A DNA stretch of 64,000 nucleotides from Rhodopseudomonas sp. (GTDB lineage: Bacteria; Pseudomonadota; Alphaproteobacteria; Rhizobiales; Xanthobacteraceae): NCBI GenBank assembly GCA_016124795.1, contig WGNB01000020.1:1-64000 (forward strand), given 5' to 3'. Below are positions 34,133-43,111 of this stretch, piece after piece; positions within the stretch are counted from its first letter, which is position 1; the number at the start of each line of letters is the position of its first letter. Made by a program: the position numbers and the translations under genes. The notes under the pieces are model-generated. The model was given only the letters and a program-made list of their open reading frames with translations. It was not told where the DNA came from and did no database searches.

Positions 34133-35821
34133 CTAGGCCGCCGGCTCGCCGGGCTCGTCACGCAAGGCCCGGCGCAGGATCTTGCCGACATTGGTTTTCG
34201 GCAGTTCGTCGCGGAACTCGATGTATTTCGGCAATTTATAGCCGGCGAGCCGGCCGTGCAAATAGTCGCGTAACGCGGTCTCGTCCAGCTCGGGCGATTT
34301 TCTCACCGCGAACAGCTTGACCGCTTCGCCGGAATGGACATCCGGCACGCCGATGGCGGCGCATTCCATCACGCCGCCCTGCATCATGGCGACGTCCTCG
34401 ACCTCGTTGGGAAACACCTTGAAGCCGGAAACCGAGATCATGTCCTTCTTGCGGTCGACGATCCGGGTCTGGCCGTTGTCGTCCATCACGCCGATGTCGC
34501 CGGTGCGGAAAAAGCCATCGGGGGTCATTACCCGCGCGGTTTCGTCCGGCCGGTTCCAGTAGCCGATCATCACTTGCGGGCCGCGCGCGCAAATCTCGCC
34601 GGCCTCGCCGAGTGGTACTTCCTTGTCGTCGTTGCCGCGAATCGAAATTTCGGTCGACGGGAACGGCAGACCGATGGTGCCGGTCCATTCGGTGATGTCG
34701 CAACGATTGGCGGTCAGGCCGGGCGAGGTTTCCGACAGGCCATAGGCTTCGATGATCGGCTTGCCGGTCGCCTTGAGCCAGCGCTCGGCGACCGCGCGCT
34801 GCACCGCCATGCCGCCGCCGATTGCCGACTTGAGATGGCTCCAGTCGATCTTGCCGAAGTCGCGATGATTGAGCATCGCATTGAACAGCGTGTTGACGGC
34901 CGGAAAATAGCTGACCTGATATTTCGACAGTTCGGCGATCAGGTTGCGAAGGTCGCGCGGGTTCGGAATGAGCAGGCAGACCGCGCCGAGCCGCACGCCC
35001 ATCAGCGCGCAGGCGGTCAAGGCGAAGATATGATAGAGCGGCAGGGCCGCGACCATGAACAATTGATCGACGCGCGGCTCGGCCATCAGCGCCGTTTGCA
35101 GCCAGGCATCGGCCTGCAACATATTGGCGACGATGTTGCGGTGGGTCAGCGTCGCGCCCTTGGCGATGCCGGTGGTGCCGCCGGTATATTGCAGGAAGGC
35201 GACGTCGTTGGCGGTGATCGTCGGCTTTTGCAGCGTCAGCCCCCGACCTTGCGCCAATGCCTGATTGAAGCGGCTAGCGCCAGGCAAGGAATAAGGCGGC
35301 ACCATTTTCTTGACGCGGCGTACCACCAGATTGACGATGCCGCCTTTCAGCGCGCCGAGCATGTCGCCCATGCTGGCGATGACGACGTGCTTGACGTTTG
35401 TCTTGTCGATGATTTCGGCCAGATGATGCGCGAAGTTCTCCAACACGACGATGACTTCGGCGCCGGAATCCCTGAGCTGGAACTCCAGCTCGCGTGGGGT
35501 GTAGAGCGGATTGACGTTCACCACCGTCATGCCGGCGCGCAAGGCGCCGACCATCGCCACCGGATTCTGCAAGATGTTGGGCAGCATGATCGCAACCCGC
35601 GCGCCGCGCGGCACCCCCTTGCCTTGCAGCCAGGCGGCGAAGTCACGCGAGGCGCTGTCGAGTTCGTCGTAGTCGATGGTTCGGCCCATGCAGATGAAGG
35701 CATCCTTGCCGCGATGGGCCTGGAAGCTTTCCTCGAACATCGCCACCAGCGACGTATAGCGCGACGGGTCGATATCGGCGGGCACGCCTGGCGGATAATG
35801 CTTGAGCCAGATCCGTTCCAT
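34133..35821 (-). CDS. fadD: Long-chain fatty-acid-CoA ligase (FadD-like)
   Basis: The 562-residue AMP-forming ligase has the P-loop FLQYTGGTTGIAKGATLTHRN, YGLSETSPGLTAN, the aden motif GFFRTGDIGVMDDNGQTRIVDRKKDMISVSGFKVFPNEVE and the catalytic Lys near the C-terminus in TNVGKILRR. These match FadD with its TGGTTG variant. ATG 35821 (MERIWLKHYPPGVP) has GGGGAAA upstream and matches the normal FadD N-terminus; the ORF track's extra 41 residues are not used. It activates fatty acids for beta-oxidation at the inner membrane. It is divergent from the small hypothetical gene at 35987. Confidence 0.92.
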   Translation of the reverse strand: MERIWLKHYPPGVPADIDPSRYTSLVAMFEESFQAHRGKDAFICMGRTIDYDELDSASRDFAAWLQGKGVPRGARVAIMLPNILQNPVAMVGALRAGMTVVNVNPLYTPRELEFQLRDSGAEVIVVLENFAHHLAEIIDKTNVKHVVIASMGDMLGALKGGIVNLVVRRVKKMVPPYSLPGASRFNQALAQGRGLTLQKPTITANDVAFLQYTGGTTGIAKGATLTHRNIVANMLQADAWLQTALMAEPRVDQLFMVAALPLYHIFALTACALMGVRLGAVCLLIPNPRDLRNLIAELSKYQVSYFPAVNTLFNAMLNHRDFGKIDWSHLKSAIGGGMAVQRAVAERWLKATGKPIIEAYGLSETSPGLTANRCDITEWTGTIGLPFPSTEISIRGNDDKEVPLGEAGEICARGPQVMIGYWNRPDETARVMTPDGFFRTGDIGVMDDNGQTRIVDRKKDMISVSGFKVFPNEVEDVAMMQGGVMECAAIGVPDVHSGEAVKLFAVRKSPELDETALRDYLHGRLAGYKLPKYIEFRDELPKTNVGKILRRALRDEPGEPAA

Positions 35822-35986
35822 AACGTTTCCCCAATTGCCGTCGGATCGTATGAGTCTCGCCGTCGATTCGAGCGCAGCATCGTGCGAGTCGAGCAGGCGT
35901 GCAAGACCCGCGATTTTCGGGGCTTGCTGGCATGGCGGTTGCACCGCCAGGGCCTGTCACCTCGGAGAACGCGAAGGGGCCCGCCG

Positions 35987-36502
35987 ATGATTGCCGCCGT
36001 AAGTTATACCAATCGCAGTTCAATTTCGGCATTGACCGCGAAAAACGCGGTTGCCCAGACCCAGGCATATATTGCCGGCGTATCGGCAGAAGATTCTACA
36101 GCCGCCGGCGTGTCGTCAGCGACGGCAACGAACCGGTCGGGCAGTGGCGTATCGACTTACGATTTCACAAATATGACGCCCAACCAGATGAAGAGCGTCG
36201 CGGCGACCCTTGCCGGTTCCGGCAAGCTTGATCTCAATCAGCTCCTGGAGCTGCAAACCGTCGGCATGCCCTTGGGCAAGGTGGGGCCGGACGGTCAATT
36301 CATGCCGCTGACCGACGCCGAGAGGACGCAATTCGCCAACACGCCGGTGAACTATATCGAGAAATTGCAGGGCGCGGTCGATTACCTGAAGCAGACCGGC
36401 GGCGCCGCCAATTCGAAATCCGGCTACGCCGACTGGACCGGCTTGCTGACGACGTTGCAAAGCCTGCAAGGCACGCCGTCGGGCGTTAACATCACAGCGT
36501 GA
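35987..36502 (+). CDS. Conserved hypothetical protein, 171 residues
   Basis: The ATG at 35987 follows GAAGGGGC; the much longer ORF track version (from 34334) is antisense to fadD and rejected. The N-terminal 60 residues are Ser/Thr/Ala-rich (SISALTAKNAVAQTQAYIAG). A helical region follows, NMTPNQMKSVAATLAGSGKLDLNQLLELQ, then LTDAERTQFANTPVNYIEKLQGAVDYLKQTG. No signal peptide or membrane segment is seen. I do not recognise the family; composition and codon use look like a real gene. Confidence 0.65.
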   Translation: MIAAVSYTNRSSISALTAKNAVAQTQAYIAGVSAEDSTAAGVSSATATNRSGSGVSTYDFTNMTPNQMKSVAATLAGSGKLDLNQLLELQTVGMPLGKVGPDGQFMPLTDAERTQFANTPVNYIEKLQGAVDYLKQTGGAANSKSGYADWTGLLTTLQSLQGTPSGVNITA

Positions 36503-36538
36503 ACGAAAAGCCGTCGCCGGGAGGTTCGGCGTGGGCGA

Positions 36539-37759
36539 TCAGCGATCCTGACCGCCGAACGGAATTAACGGATTGTCGACCAGGGCGGCGCGGTCGGGCC
36601 GGTCGGGCGCGGCGACGCCGATGAAGGCTTCGAACAGGTCGCGCACGGTGCGTTCCGGCAGGTCGCGGGTGATAAAGACAAGGCGGCTGCGGTGATCGTC
36701 GTCCGGCCAGCGCTCCAGCCGCGCGGTCGGATGAAAGACGTGCTGCACGCCATGGACGACGACCGGATTGTCCGGCATCTCGGCGAGTTGCACGATGCCC
36801 TTGACGCGCAGCAGTTTGGCGCCGTGGCTCGACCGCAGCAATTCCAGGAACATATCGAGGGTGCCGGCCGGGATCGGCTTGTCCGTCGTCAGGACGAATG
36901 AGACGATGTGGTCGTCGTGTCGGTTGACGTCGTGGTGATGGCCGTGACCGTGCTTGTGGCTGTGATCGTGACCATGGTCATGGTCGTGCCCGTGTTCATC
37001 CCTGTGTCCATGGCCATGCTCATGATCGTGGTGATGCGCGTCGGCATAGGCTTCGGCTGCCAGCCATTTGGTCACGTCGGGGATCTTGCGCGCCGGATCG
37101 TAGAGGCCGCAATTGAGCAGATGTTCGGCGGTTGCCTCGCCCTTGGCGGCGTCGAGAATCGGCGCGGCGGGATTGAGCGTATGCAGCCGCCGGCGCAAGG
37201 CGTCGGCCTGCTGCGCTTCGGCGATATCGGTCTTGGTGAGGACAATGCGGTCGGCGACAGCGGCCTGTTTGACCGCCTCGGCATATTGGTCGAGCGTCGC
37301 TTCGCCATTGACGGCATCGACGACGGTGATGACGCCGTCGAGGCGGAAGCGTTTAACCAGATAAGGATGCGCCATCGCGGTTTGTAGCACTGGCGCGGGA
37401 TCGGCGAGACCGGTGGTTTCCAGGAGCACACGGCGGAACGTGACGCGGCCATTGTCGAGATCGCGCAGCAGCTTTTCGAGCCCATCGACAAGATCGCCGC
37501 GCAAGGTGCAGCACAGGCAACCCGATTGCAGCAGCACCATGTTGTCGCCGACGTAGTCGACCAGCAGATGGTCGAGCGACACTTCGCCGAATTCGTTGAT
37601 GATGACGGCGGTGTCGGCCAGCGCCGGGTCTTTCAGCAAGGCATTGAGCAGCGTCGTCTTGCCGGCGCCGAGAAAACCGGTGAGCAAAGTCAACGGAATT
37701 GGCACCGCCGGCTGGCGGCGGTCCGGCCGGGTGCCGGCGCTGAGGGCGGTGTCGCTCAT
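36539..37759 (-). CDS. CobW/COG0523 GTPase (metal chaperone-like) with His-rich loop
   Basis: The 406-residue G3E GTPase has Walker A GFLGAGKTTLLN (about 28-39), the metal-binding CxCC motif SGCLCCTLRGDL (near residue 80), LLETTGLADP, and the base motif LTKTDIAE. A long His/Asp/Gly-rich loop (HHHDHEHGHGHRDEHGHD and more) precedes the C-terminal CobW domain. Such proteins deliver Zn or Co using GTP. ATG 37759 overlaps the stop of the upstream DD-carboxypeptidase gene (ATGA), so the two are translationally coupled. The ORF track N-terminal extension is an out-of-frame read of that gene. Confidence 0.9.
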   Translation of the reverse strand: MSDTALSAGTRPDRRQPAVPIPLTLLTGFLGAGKTTLLNALLKDPALADTAVIINEFGEVSLDHLLVDYVGDNMVLLQSGCLCCTLRGDLVDGLEKLLRDLDNGRVTFRRVLLETTGLADPAPVLQTAMAHPYLVKRFRLDGVITVVDAVNGEATLDQYAEAVKQAAVADRIVLTKTDIAEAQQADALRRRLHTLNPAAPILDAAKGEATAEHLLNCGLYDPARKIPDVTKWLAAEAYADAHHHDHEHGHGHRDEHGHDHDHGHDHSHKHGHGHHHDVNRHDDHIVSFVLTTDKPIPAGTLDMFLELLRSSHGAKLLRVKGIVQLAEMPDNPVVVHGVQHVFHPTARLERWPDDDHRSRLVFITRDLPERTVRDLFEAFIGVAAPDRPDRAALVDNPLIPFGGQDR

Positions 37760-39030
37760 TGCGCCGCTGACGACAGCTTCGGCTTGGCTTTCGGCGCCGG
37801 CTTCGCCTGAGCCTTGGCTTCGGGCTTGGCTTGCGGTTTGCCGTCGTGGGCCGGTTTGGTCTTCTTGGCGGTCTTCTTCCGCACTTTCTTTGTGGCGGTG
37901 ACCGTCTTGGCGATCGTGTCGGGATGATCGGCCGGGCCGGTAAAGACCACGACCGGCGGTTCGGTATCGACCGGCGGGCCGAGCACGAACTTGCCTTGCG
38001 ATGGCTTCAGGCTCGACAACATGAAGGCTTGGCCGCCGCCTTCGCCGGCGGCCGCCACGGCGGGTTCCTCTTCGTCCTCGTCGTTTGCTTCCGACGGCGG
38101 TTTGCGGCGATGACTGCCGCACATCTCGTCGCGCAGGTTGGGCGGTTGCGCGTCGATCGGCGCCAGCGCGTCGACGGTGCCAAGCGAGGGCGTCAGCCAG
38201 GCCAGGCTGCCGCCATTGAAGCCGCGTTCGAGAAGCTGCGCCGCCTTTTGCGTGCGCGCGCCGCCCGACCAGGCGCCGAGCACGATGGCGATCAGCCGGC
38301 GTCCATTGCGGGTGGCGGAGGCGACAAGGTTGTAGCCGGAGGCGCAGATGAAGCCGGTCTTCATGCCGTCGGCGCCGGGATAGCGATCAAGCAGCGTATT
38401 GTAGTTATGGATGATGCGGTTGCCGTACTTGATCGAATGGATGTGCCAGTAGAAATCGTCTTCCGGGAATTCCTGGATCAGCGCGCGGGCGAGAATGCCG
38501 AGATCGCGGGCCGAGGTGACGTGATTTTCAGCCGGCAAGCCGTTCGGATTGACGAAATTGGATTGCGACATGCCGAGCCGGCGGGCGTTGGCGTTCATCA
38601 TGTCGGCGAAGCCGTCGATCGAACCGCCGACCCCTTCGGCAATTGTGACCGCGATGTCGTTGGCCGATTTGACCAGCAGCATCTTCAGTGCGTTATCGAC
38701 GGTGACGCGGGTGCCGAGTTTAAAGCCCATCTTGGTCGGCTGCTGCGCGACGGCGTTTTTCGACACGGTCAGCAGGGTGTTGAAGGTGATTTTGCCTTCC
38801 TTGATGGCGCGCAGCACCGTGTAGGTGGTCATCAGCTTGGTGACCGAGGCCGGATACCACGGATACGTGGCGTTTTCGGCATGCAGCACCTTGCCGGTGG
38901 CGGCGTCGATCAGAAGCTGGGCTTCGGCATGGGCGCGGTTGGCCGAAGCCAGCCATACCGTGCTTATGGCAGCGAGCCCGAGAATCAGGGCGCTTCGGCG
39001 TAGGGTGAGACGACGTGAAAAACGGTTCAA
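37756..39030 (-). CDS. D-alanyl-D-alanine carboxypeptidase (PBP5/6 family)
   Basis: The 424-residue protein has a signal peptide (ends NRAHA) and the peptidase S11 domain. Catalytic motifs are S62-x-x-K65 (PASVTKL), S122-A-N124 (KSANDIA) and K224-T-G (GMKTGFICASGYN). It trims the terminal D-Ala from peptidoglycan stem peptides in the periplasm. The C-terminal 130 residues are acidic (NDEDEEEP), then Lys/Ala/Pro-rich, and lack the usual PBP5 amphipathic anchor. Coupling to a CobW-type metal chaperone gene suggests a zinc link, though S11 enzymes are serine peptidases. Confidence 0.92.
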   Translation of the reverse strand: MNRFSRRLTLRRSALILGLAAISTVWLASANRAHAEAQLLIDAATGKVLHAENATYPWYPASVTKLMTTYTVLRAIKEGKITFNTLLTVSKNAVAQQPTKMGFKLGTRVTVDNALKMLLVKSANDIAVTIAEGVGGSIDGFADMMNANARRLGMSQSNFVNPNGLPAENHVTSARDLGILARALIQEFPEDDFYWHIHSIKYGNRIIHNYNTLLDRYPGADGMKTGFICASGYNLVASATRNGRRLIAIVLGAWSGGARTQKAAQLLERGFNGGSLAWLTPSLGTVDALAPIDAQPPNLRDEMCGSHRRKPPSEANDEDEEEPAVAAAGEGGGQAFMLSSLKPSQGKFVLGPPVDTEPPVVVFTGPADHPDTIAKTVTATKKVRKKTAKKTKPAHDGKPQAKPEAKAQAKPAPKAKPKLSSAAQ

Positions 39031-39233
39031 AATGGCGGTCCGGTCTGCTGTTCGGGCCGGGGAATGGAACCAGGAAGCGTTTGGGTTCCTTGGGCCGTGG
39101 CGCTAAGCTATCGAAGCTTTTGACCTGACGCAAAGCCGACTGGCCAGCCCCGGTTAAATAAGATTACCTTCCCCAAGCGTAAAAACCCTAGATCGCGGTT
39201 TAATGCGACCAAAGTTCGGCAGGAGGACACATC

Positions 39234-40400
39234 ATGACTGCGGCCATCGTCGGCTGGGCCCATAGCCCCTTCGGCAAGCTTTCCGGGGAAAGCGTCGAGA
39301 GCCTGATCGTCAAGGTGACCACCGATGCGTTGGCCCATGCCGGCATTGAGGCCAAGGACGTCGACGAGATCGTGCTCGGCCATTTCAACGCCGGTTTTTC
39401 ACCGCAGGACTTTACCGCGTCGCTGGTGCTTCAGGCTTCGCCCGATCTGCGCTTCAAGCGCGCGCTGCGGGTCGAAAACGCCTGCGCGACCGGCTCGGCG
39501 GCGATCCATCAGGGCATCAAATCGATTGAGGCCAAGGCCGCGCGAATCGTGCTGGCGGTCGGCGTCGAGCAGATGACCGCGACGCCGGGACCGGAAATTG
39601 GCCGGAACCTGCTGAAAGCCTCCTATGTTCGCGAGGAAGCCGACATCGACGGTGGCTTTGCCGGCGTTTTCGGCCAGATCGCTGCTAAATATTTCCAGAA
39701 ATACGGCGACCAGTCGGACGCGCTGGCGATGATCGCCGCCAAAAACCACAAGAACGGCGTCGGCAACCCTTACGCCCAGATCCGCAAGGACCTCGGCTAC
39801 GACTTTTGTCGTACAGAGAGCGACAAGAACCCCTTCGTGGCCGGTCCGCTGAAGCGAACCGATTGTTCGCTGGTGTCGGACGGCGCGGCGGCGGTCGTTC
39901 TGGCCGATGTCGAAACCGCGCTCAAACTCGGCCGCGCGGTGGCGTTCCGCGCTGCCGAACATGTGTCGGATTTTCTGCCGATGTCGAAGCGCGACGTTCT
40001 CAAGTTCGACGGTTGCGCGCTCGGCTGGAAACGGGCGCTGGCGCAGGCCGGCGTCACGCTCGACGATCTGTCCTTCGTCGAGACCCATGATTGTTTTACC
40101 GTTGCCGAATTGATCGAATACGAGGCGATGGGCCTCACTCCGGAAGGACAGGGCGCGCGCGCGATCAAGGAAGGCTGGACCCAGAAGGATGGCAAGTTGC
40201 CGGTCAATCCGTCCGGCGGTTTGAAGGCCAAGGGGCATCCGATTGGCGCCACCGGCGTTTCGATGCACGCGATGACGGCCATGCAACTTACCGGCGACGC
40301 CGGCGATCTTCAGATCAAGAATGCCAAGCTCGGCGGCATCTTCAATATGGGCGGAACGGCGGTCGCCAATTACGTCAGCATCCTCGAACGCATCAAATAA
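39234..40400 (+). CDS. Thiolase family protein (SCP2-type acetyl-CoA acyltransferase)
   Basis: The 388-residue thiolase has nucleophile Cys84 in VENACATGSAA, the HDCF motif in FVETHDCFTVAEL and GHPIGATGVSMHAM near the C-terminus. The final catalytic Cys loop (CGGGG in classical thiolases) is instead FNMGGTAVANYVSIL, as in SCP2/lipid-transfer-type thiolases. The enzyme probably cleaves a 3-ketoacyl-CoA. It is preceded by AGGAGG and stands alone, divergent from the DD-carboxypeptidase and upstream of a LysR gene. Confidence 0.88.
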   Translation: MTAAIVGWAHSPFGKLSGESVESLIVKVTTDALAHAGIEAKDVDEIVLGHFNAGFSPQDFTASLVLQASPDLRFKRALRVENACATGSAAIHQGIKSIEAKAARIVLAVGVEQMTATPGPEIGRNLLKASYVREEADIDGGFAGVFGQIAAKYFQKYGDQSDALAMIAAKNHKNGVGNPYAQIRKDLGYDFCRTESDKNPFVAGPLKRTDCSLVSDGAAAVVLADVETALKLGRAVAFRAAEHVSDFLPMSKRDVLKFDGCALGWKRALAQAGVTLDDLSFVETHDCFTVAELIEYEAMGLTPEGQGARAIKEGWTQKDGKLPVNPSGGLKAKGHPIGATGVSMHAMTAMQLTGDAGDLQIKNAKLGGIFNMGGTAVANYVSILERIK

Positions 40401-40593
40401 TCGTCGATTGAAGCCCGGTTTGGGCGAGGTCGCCACTTATGCGAGCAAATGCTGCTGTGCAACTCGATCGGTGCTTATAAACGGAGCATAACTTCAAATT
40501 GATCGCGTGATTGGACCAGTTACAATGCAGAAATAAAAATTGTGGTTTGGGGGCAAACTTATTTGCCGGTGGCGGAAAGGTGACGGGGCAATC

Positions 40594-41514
40594 ATGATCA
40601 ACATTCCTACCGACCTGCTACGCACATTCGTCGCGGTCGTGGATATGCGCAGTTTCACCAAGGCAGCGGTATCGCTTGGGGTCACCCAGCCGGCCGTCAG
40701 CGCCCAGATCAAGCGGCTCCAGTTTCTGATCGGCGACGATATTTTCGACCGCAGCACGCAAGGCGTCAGCCTCACGCAGCATGGGGAAGTTGTTATCAGC
40801 TATGCGCGCCGGCTGTTGTCGTTGAACGATCAGATCGTTCATCTCGGCGGCGCCGGTCCGCGGCCGGAACTGGTGGTTCGCGTCGGCACGCCGAGCGATT
40901 TCGTGGCTTCGCTGTTGCCCGGGATCATGGCCGATTTCCGCGCCTGCTGGCCGGATGTTCGCTTTATCGTGCGCACCGATTACGAGGAGCCGCTGACCCG
41001 CGCCCTGCATGCCGGCGGTATCGATATTCTGGTCGGCCTGTCGATGCGGGCGCCGCATGACGCGCATTATAGCTGGCCGGAAGACATGGTCTGGGTGCGC
41101 GGTCCCGACACCTGCATCGATAAGGAAGCGCCGGTGCCGCTGGTGTCCTATGGCGAGCCGAGCGTCCACCACAAGGTGGCGGTGAAGGCTTTGAAATCGG
41201 CCGGCATGGAATGGGAAGTGGTGTTCACCGGGTCCAGCATGACCAGCCTCAGCGGCGCGGTGGCGGCTGGACTGGGCGTGCTGGCGATGTCGCGGCGGCG
41301 GGCCAAGACCGCCGGCTTTACCATCTGGGAAGACGCGCCGCTGCCGAAATTGCCGGACCTCTATCGCAATATTTATATTCGCGAAGGCGGCGCGCGGGCG
41401 GCTTACGAGCAACTGGCCGACGATATTGCGGTGGCGCTCGATGGCAAGCGCGCGGGTTCGGCCAAGACGATGCCGTCCATCGGGCTGGTCCGCGAGAACG
41501 ATTCGGCGGCATAG
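40594..41514 (+). CDS. LysR family transcriptional regulator
   Basis: The 306-residue regulator has an N-terminal winged HTH (LLRTFVAVVDMRSFTKAAVSLGVTQPAVSAQIKRLQFLIG) and a type II periplasmic-binding-fold effector domain. Start at ATG 40594 gives the standard N-terminus (MINIPTDLLRTF); the 18-residue upstream extension is not family-like. It converges with the NitT/TauT-type ABC operon and follows a thiolase. The roughly 190-base AT-richer leader upstream probably holds its promoter. The effector is unknown. Confidence 0.92.
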   Translation: MINIPTDLLRTFVAVVDMRSFTKAAVSLGVTQPAVSAQIKRLQFLIGDDIFDRSTQGVSLTQHGEVVISYARRLLSLNDQIVHLGGAGPRPELVVRVGTPSDFVASLLPGIMADFRACWPDVRFIVRTDYEEPLTRALHAGGIDILVGLSMRAPHDAHYSWPEDMVWVRGPDTCIDKEAPVPLVSYGEPSVHHKVAVKALKSAGMEWEVVFTGSSMTSLSGAVAAGLGVLAMSRRRAKTAGFTIWEDAPLPKLPDLYRNIYIREGGARAAYEQLADDIAVALDGKRAGSAKTMPSIGLVRENDSAA

Positions 41515-41555
41515 TTCGTCGCCCGTGTTAGGCGTCGTCGCGTAACCGTCGCGGT

Positions 41556-42329
41556 TCAGCTTTGCGCGAAACCGGAGCGTTGCGCCCAGCCGGTCATTCG
41601 TCGCTCCAGGATGGCCATCGCGGCGTACATGACGATGCCTTCGATCGCCAGCGCGACCAGGCCGGCGAAGATCAGTGGCACCTGAAACTGTGCCTGTGCC
41701 TGCAACATCAGATTACCGATGCCGTAATTGGATGCGACGCTTTCCGAGATCACCGAGCCGACAAAGGCCAGGGTGATCGCGACTTTCAGCGAGCCGAAGA
41801 AGTAAGGCAGGGTGCGCGGGATACCGACCTTGCGCATGATATCGAGCTTTGATGCGCCGAGTGCCTTCAGCACGTCCTCGAGTTCGGGCTCGATCGTCGC
41901 CAGTCCGGTCGCAACATTGACGACGATCGGGAAAAACGAAATCAGGAACGCGGTCAGCACGGCCGGCACCGCGCCAATGCCGAACCAAAGTACCAAAATC
42001 GGCACCAAGGCGACTTTCGGGATGGCGTTGAAGCCGATCATCAAGGGATAGAGGCCGGCATAGATCGCGCGCGACCAGCCGATCAACAAACCGAGCAACA
42101 GACCGAAGCCGACCGCCATGCCGAAACCGATCAGCGTGGTTTCCAGCGTGATCCAGGAGTTGCGCGCCAGAGGGATGGCGTAATCGACGAATGCTTGCGC
42201 CACGGCGGTTGGCGGCGGCAGGAAGAACACCGGAATCTTGAAGAAGTGTACCGCGCCTTCCCACACCGCCAGCAGGCCGATGGTGAACAGCCAGGGCGAT
42301 GCCTTGATGAGAAGATTGGTGCGCGTCAT
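41556..42329 (-). CDS. NitT/TauT-type ABC transporter permease
   Basis: The 257-residue inner-membrane permease (BPD_transp_1) has six evident spans. The cytoplasmic EAA-type loop is EDVLKALGASKLDIMRKVGIPRTLPYFFGSLKVA. It resembles SsuC/TauC. Its start overlaps the stop of the ATPase gene (ATGA). It is the third and last gene of a minus-strand SBP-ATPase-permease operon. Confidence 0.92.
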   Translation of the reverse strand: MTRTNLLIKASPWLFTIGLLAVWEGAVHFFKIPVFFLPPPTAVAQAFVDYAIPLARNSWITLETTLIGFGMAVGFGLLLGLLIGWSRAIYAGLYPLMIGFNAIPKVALVPILVLWFGIGAVPAVLTAFLISFFPIVVNVATGLATIEPELEDVLKALGASKLDIMRKVGIPRTLPYFFGSLKVAITLAFVGSVISESVASNYGIGNLMLQAQAQFQVPLIFAGLVALAIEGIVMYAAMAILERRMTGWAQRSGFAQS

Positions 42330-43108
42330 TGCCGGGCCTTGACGATATGGCCGCGCAATTCATGCACGGTGTCGGTGAATTCCGGCGTGAAGGTGACTTC
42401 GAGATCGCGCGGCCGCGGCAAGTCGATCTGGCGCTCGACGAGGATGCGGCCCGGCCGCGACGACATCACGAAGACGCGGTCGGCGAGAAATACGGCTTCG
42501 CGCAGGTCGTGAGTCACCAGAATGACGGTGATCTTGCGCGCCGCTTGCAGGTCGCGAATGACGCACCACAATTCTTCGCGCGTGAAGGCATCGAGCGCGC
42601 CGAATGGCTCGTCCAGCATCAGCAGTTGCGGCTCGTGGATCAGCGCCCGGCATAACGATGTGCGCTGCTGCATGCCGCCGGACAATTCCCACGGAAATTT
42701 GTCGCTCTGGCCGGCCAGCCCGACCGACGCCAGCAGCGCTTCGGCGCGCTCGCGAAACTCCGCCTTGCGCCGGCGGATTTCGCCGCGATAGGGCGGGACG
42801 ATTTCGAGCGGCAGCAGCAGGTTTTCCATTGTGGTGCGCCAAGGCAATAGCGTCGGCGCCTGGAAGGCCATGCCGGCGATCTTGACCGGCGCCTTCACCG
42901 GCGTGCCTGCCACCGTGACGCTACCGAGATGCGGAAACTGCAGGCCGGTGGCGAGCTTCATCAGGGTGGATTTGCCGCAGCCGGACGGGCCGACCACGGC
43001 GGCGAATTCGCCTTTTCGCACCGTCAGCGACAGACCCTCGACCGCCAGCGCGGACCCCGCGCCGGCATAGCCGTGGCTGACATTATCGAGCGTGACGAAA
43101 TCGGTCAC
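42326..43108 (-). CDS. NitT/TauT-type ABC transporter ATP-binding protein
   Basis: The 260-residue ATPase of the SsuB/TauB group has Walker A GPSGCGKST (about 40-48), Q-loop FQAPTLLPWRT, signature LSGGMQQRTSLCRAL, Walker B LLMLDEPFGALDAFTRE and switch His VTHDLREAVFLAD. It begins three bases after the stop of the binding-protein gene and overlaps the permease start, so it is one operon. Confidence 0.93.
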   Translation of the reverse strand: MTDFVTLDNVSHGYAGAGSALAVEGLSLTVRKGEFAAVVGPSGCGKSTLMKLATGLQFPHLGSVTVAGTPVKAPVKIAGMAFQAPTLLPWRTTMENLLLPLEIVPPYRGEIRRRKAEFRERAEALLASVGLAGQSDKFPWELSGGMQQRTSLCRALIHEPQLLMLDEPFGALDAFTREELWCVIRDLQAARKITVILVTHDLREAVFLADRVFVMSSRPGRILVERQIDLPRPRDLEVTFTPEFTDTVHELRGHIVKARQ

Positions 43109-43111
43109 GGT

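Noticed and set aside
34334-36502. 722-residue plus-strand ORF
   Set aside because: The first 550 residues are antisense to fadD; only the last 171 residues from ATG 35987 look like a gene.
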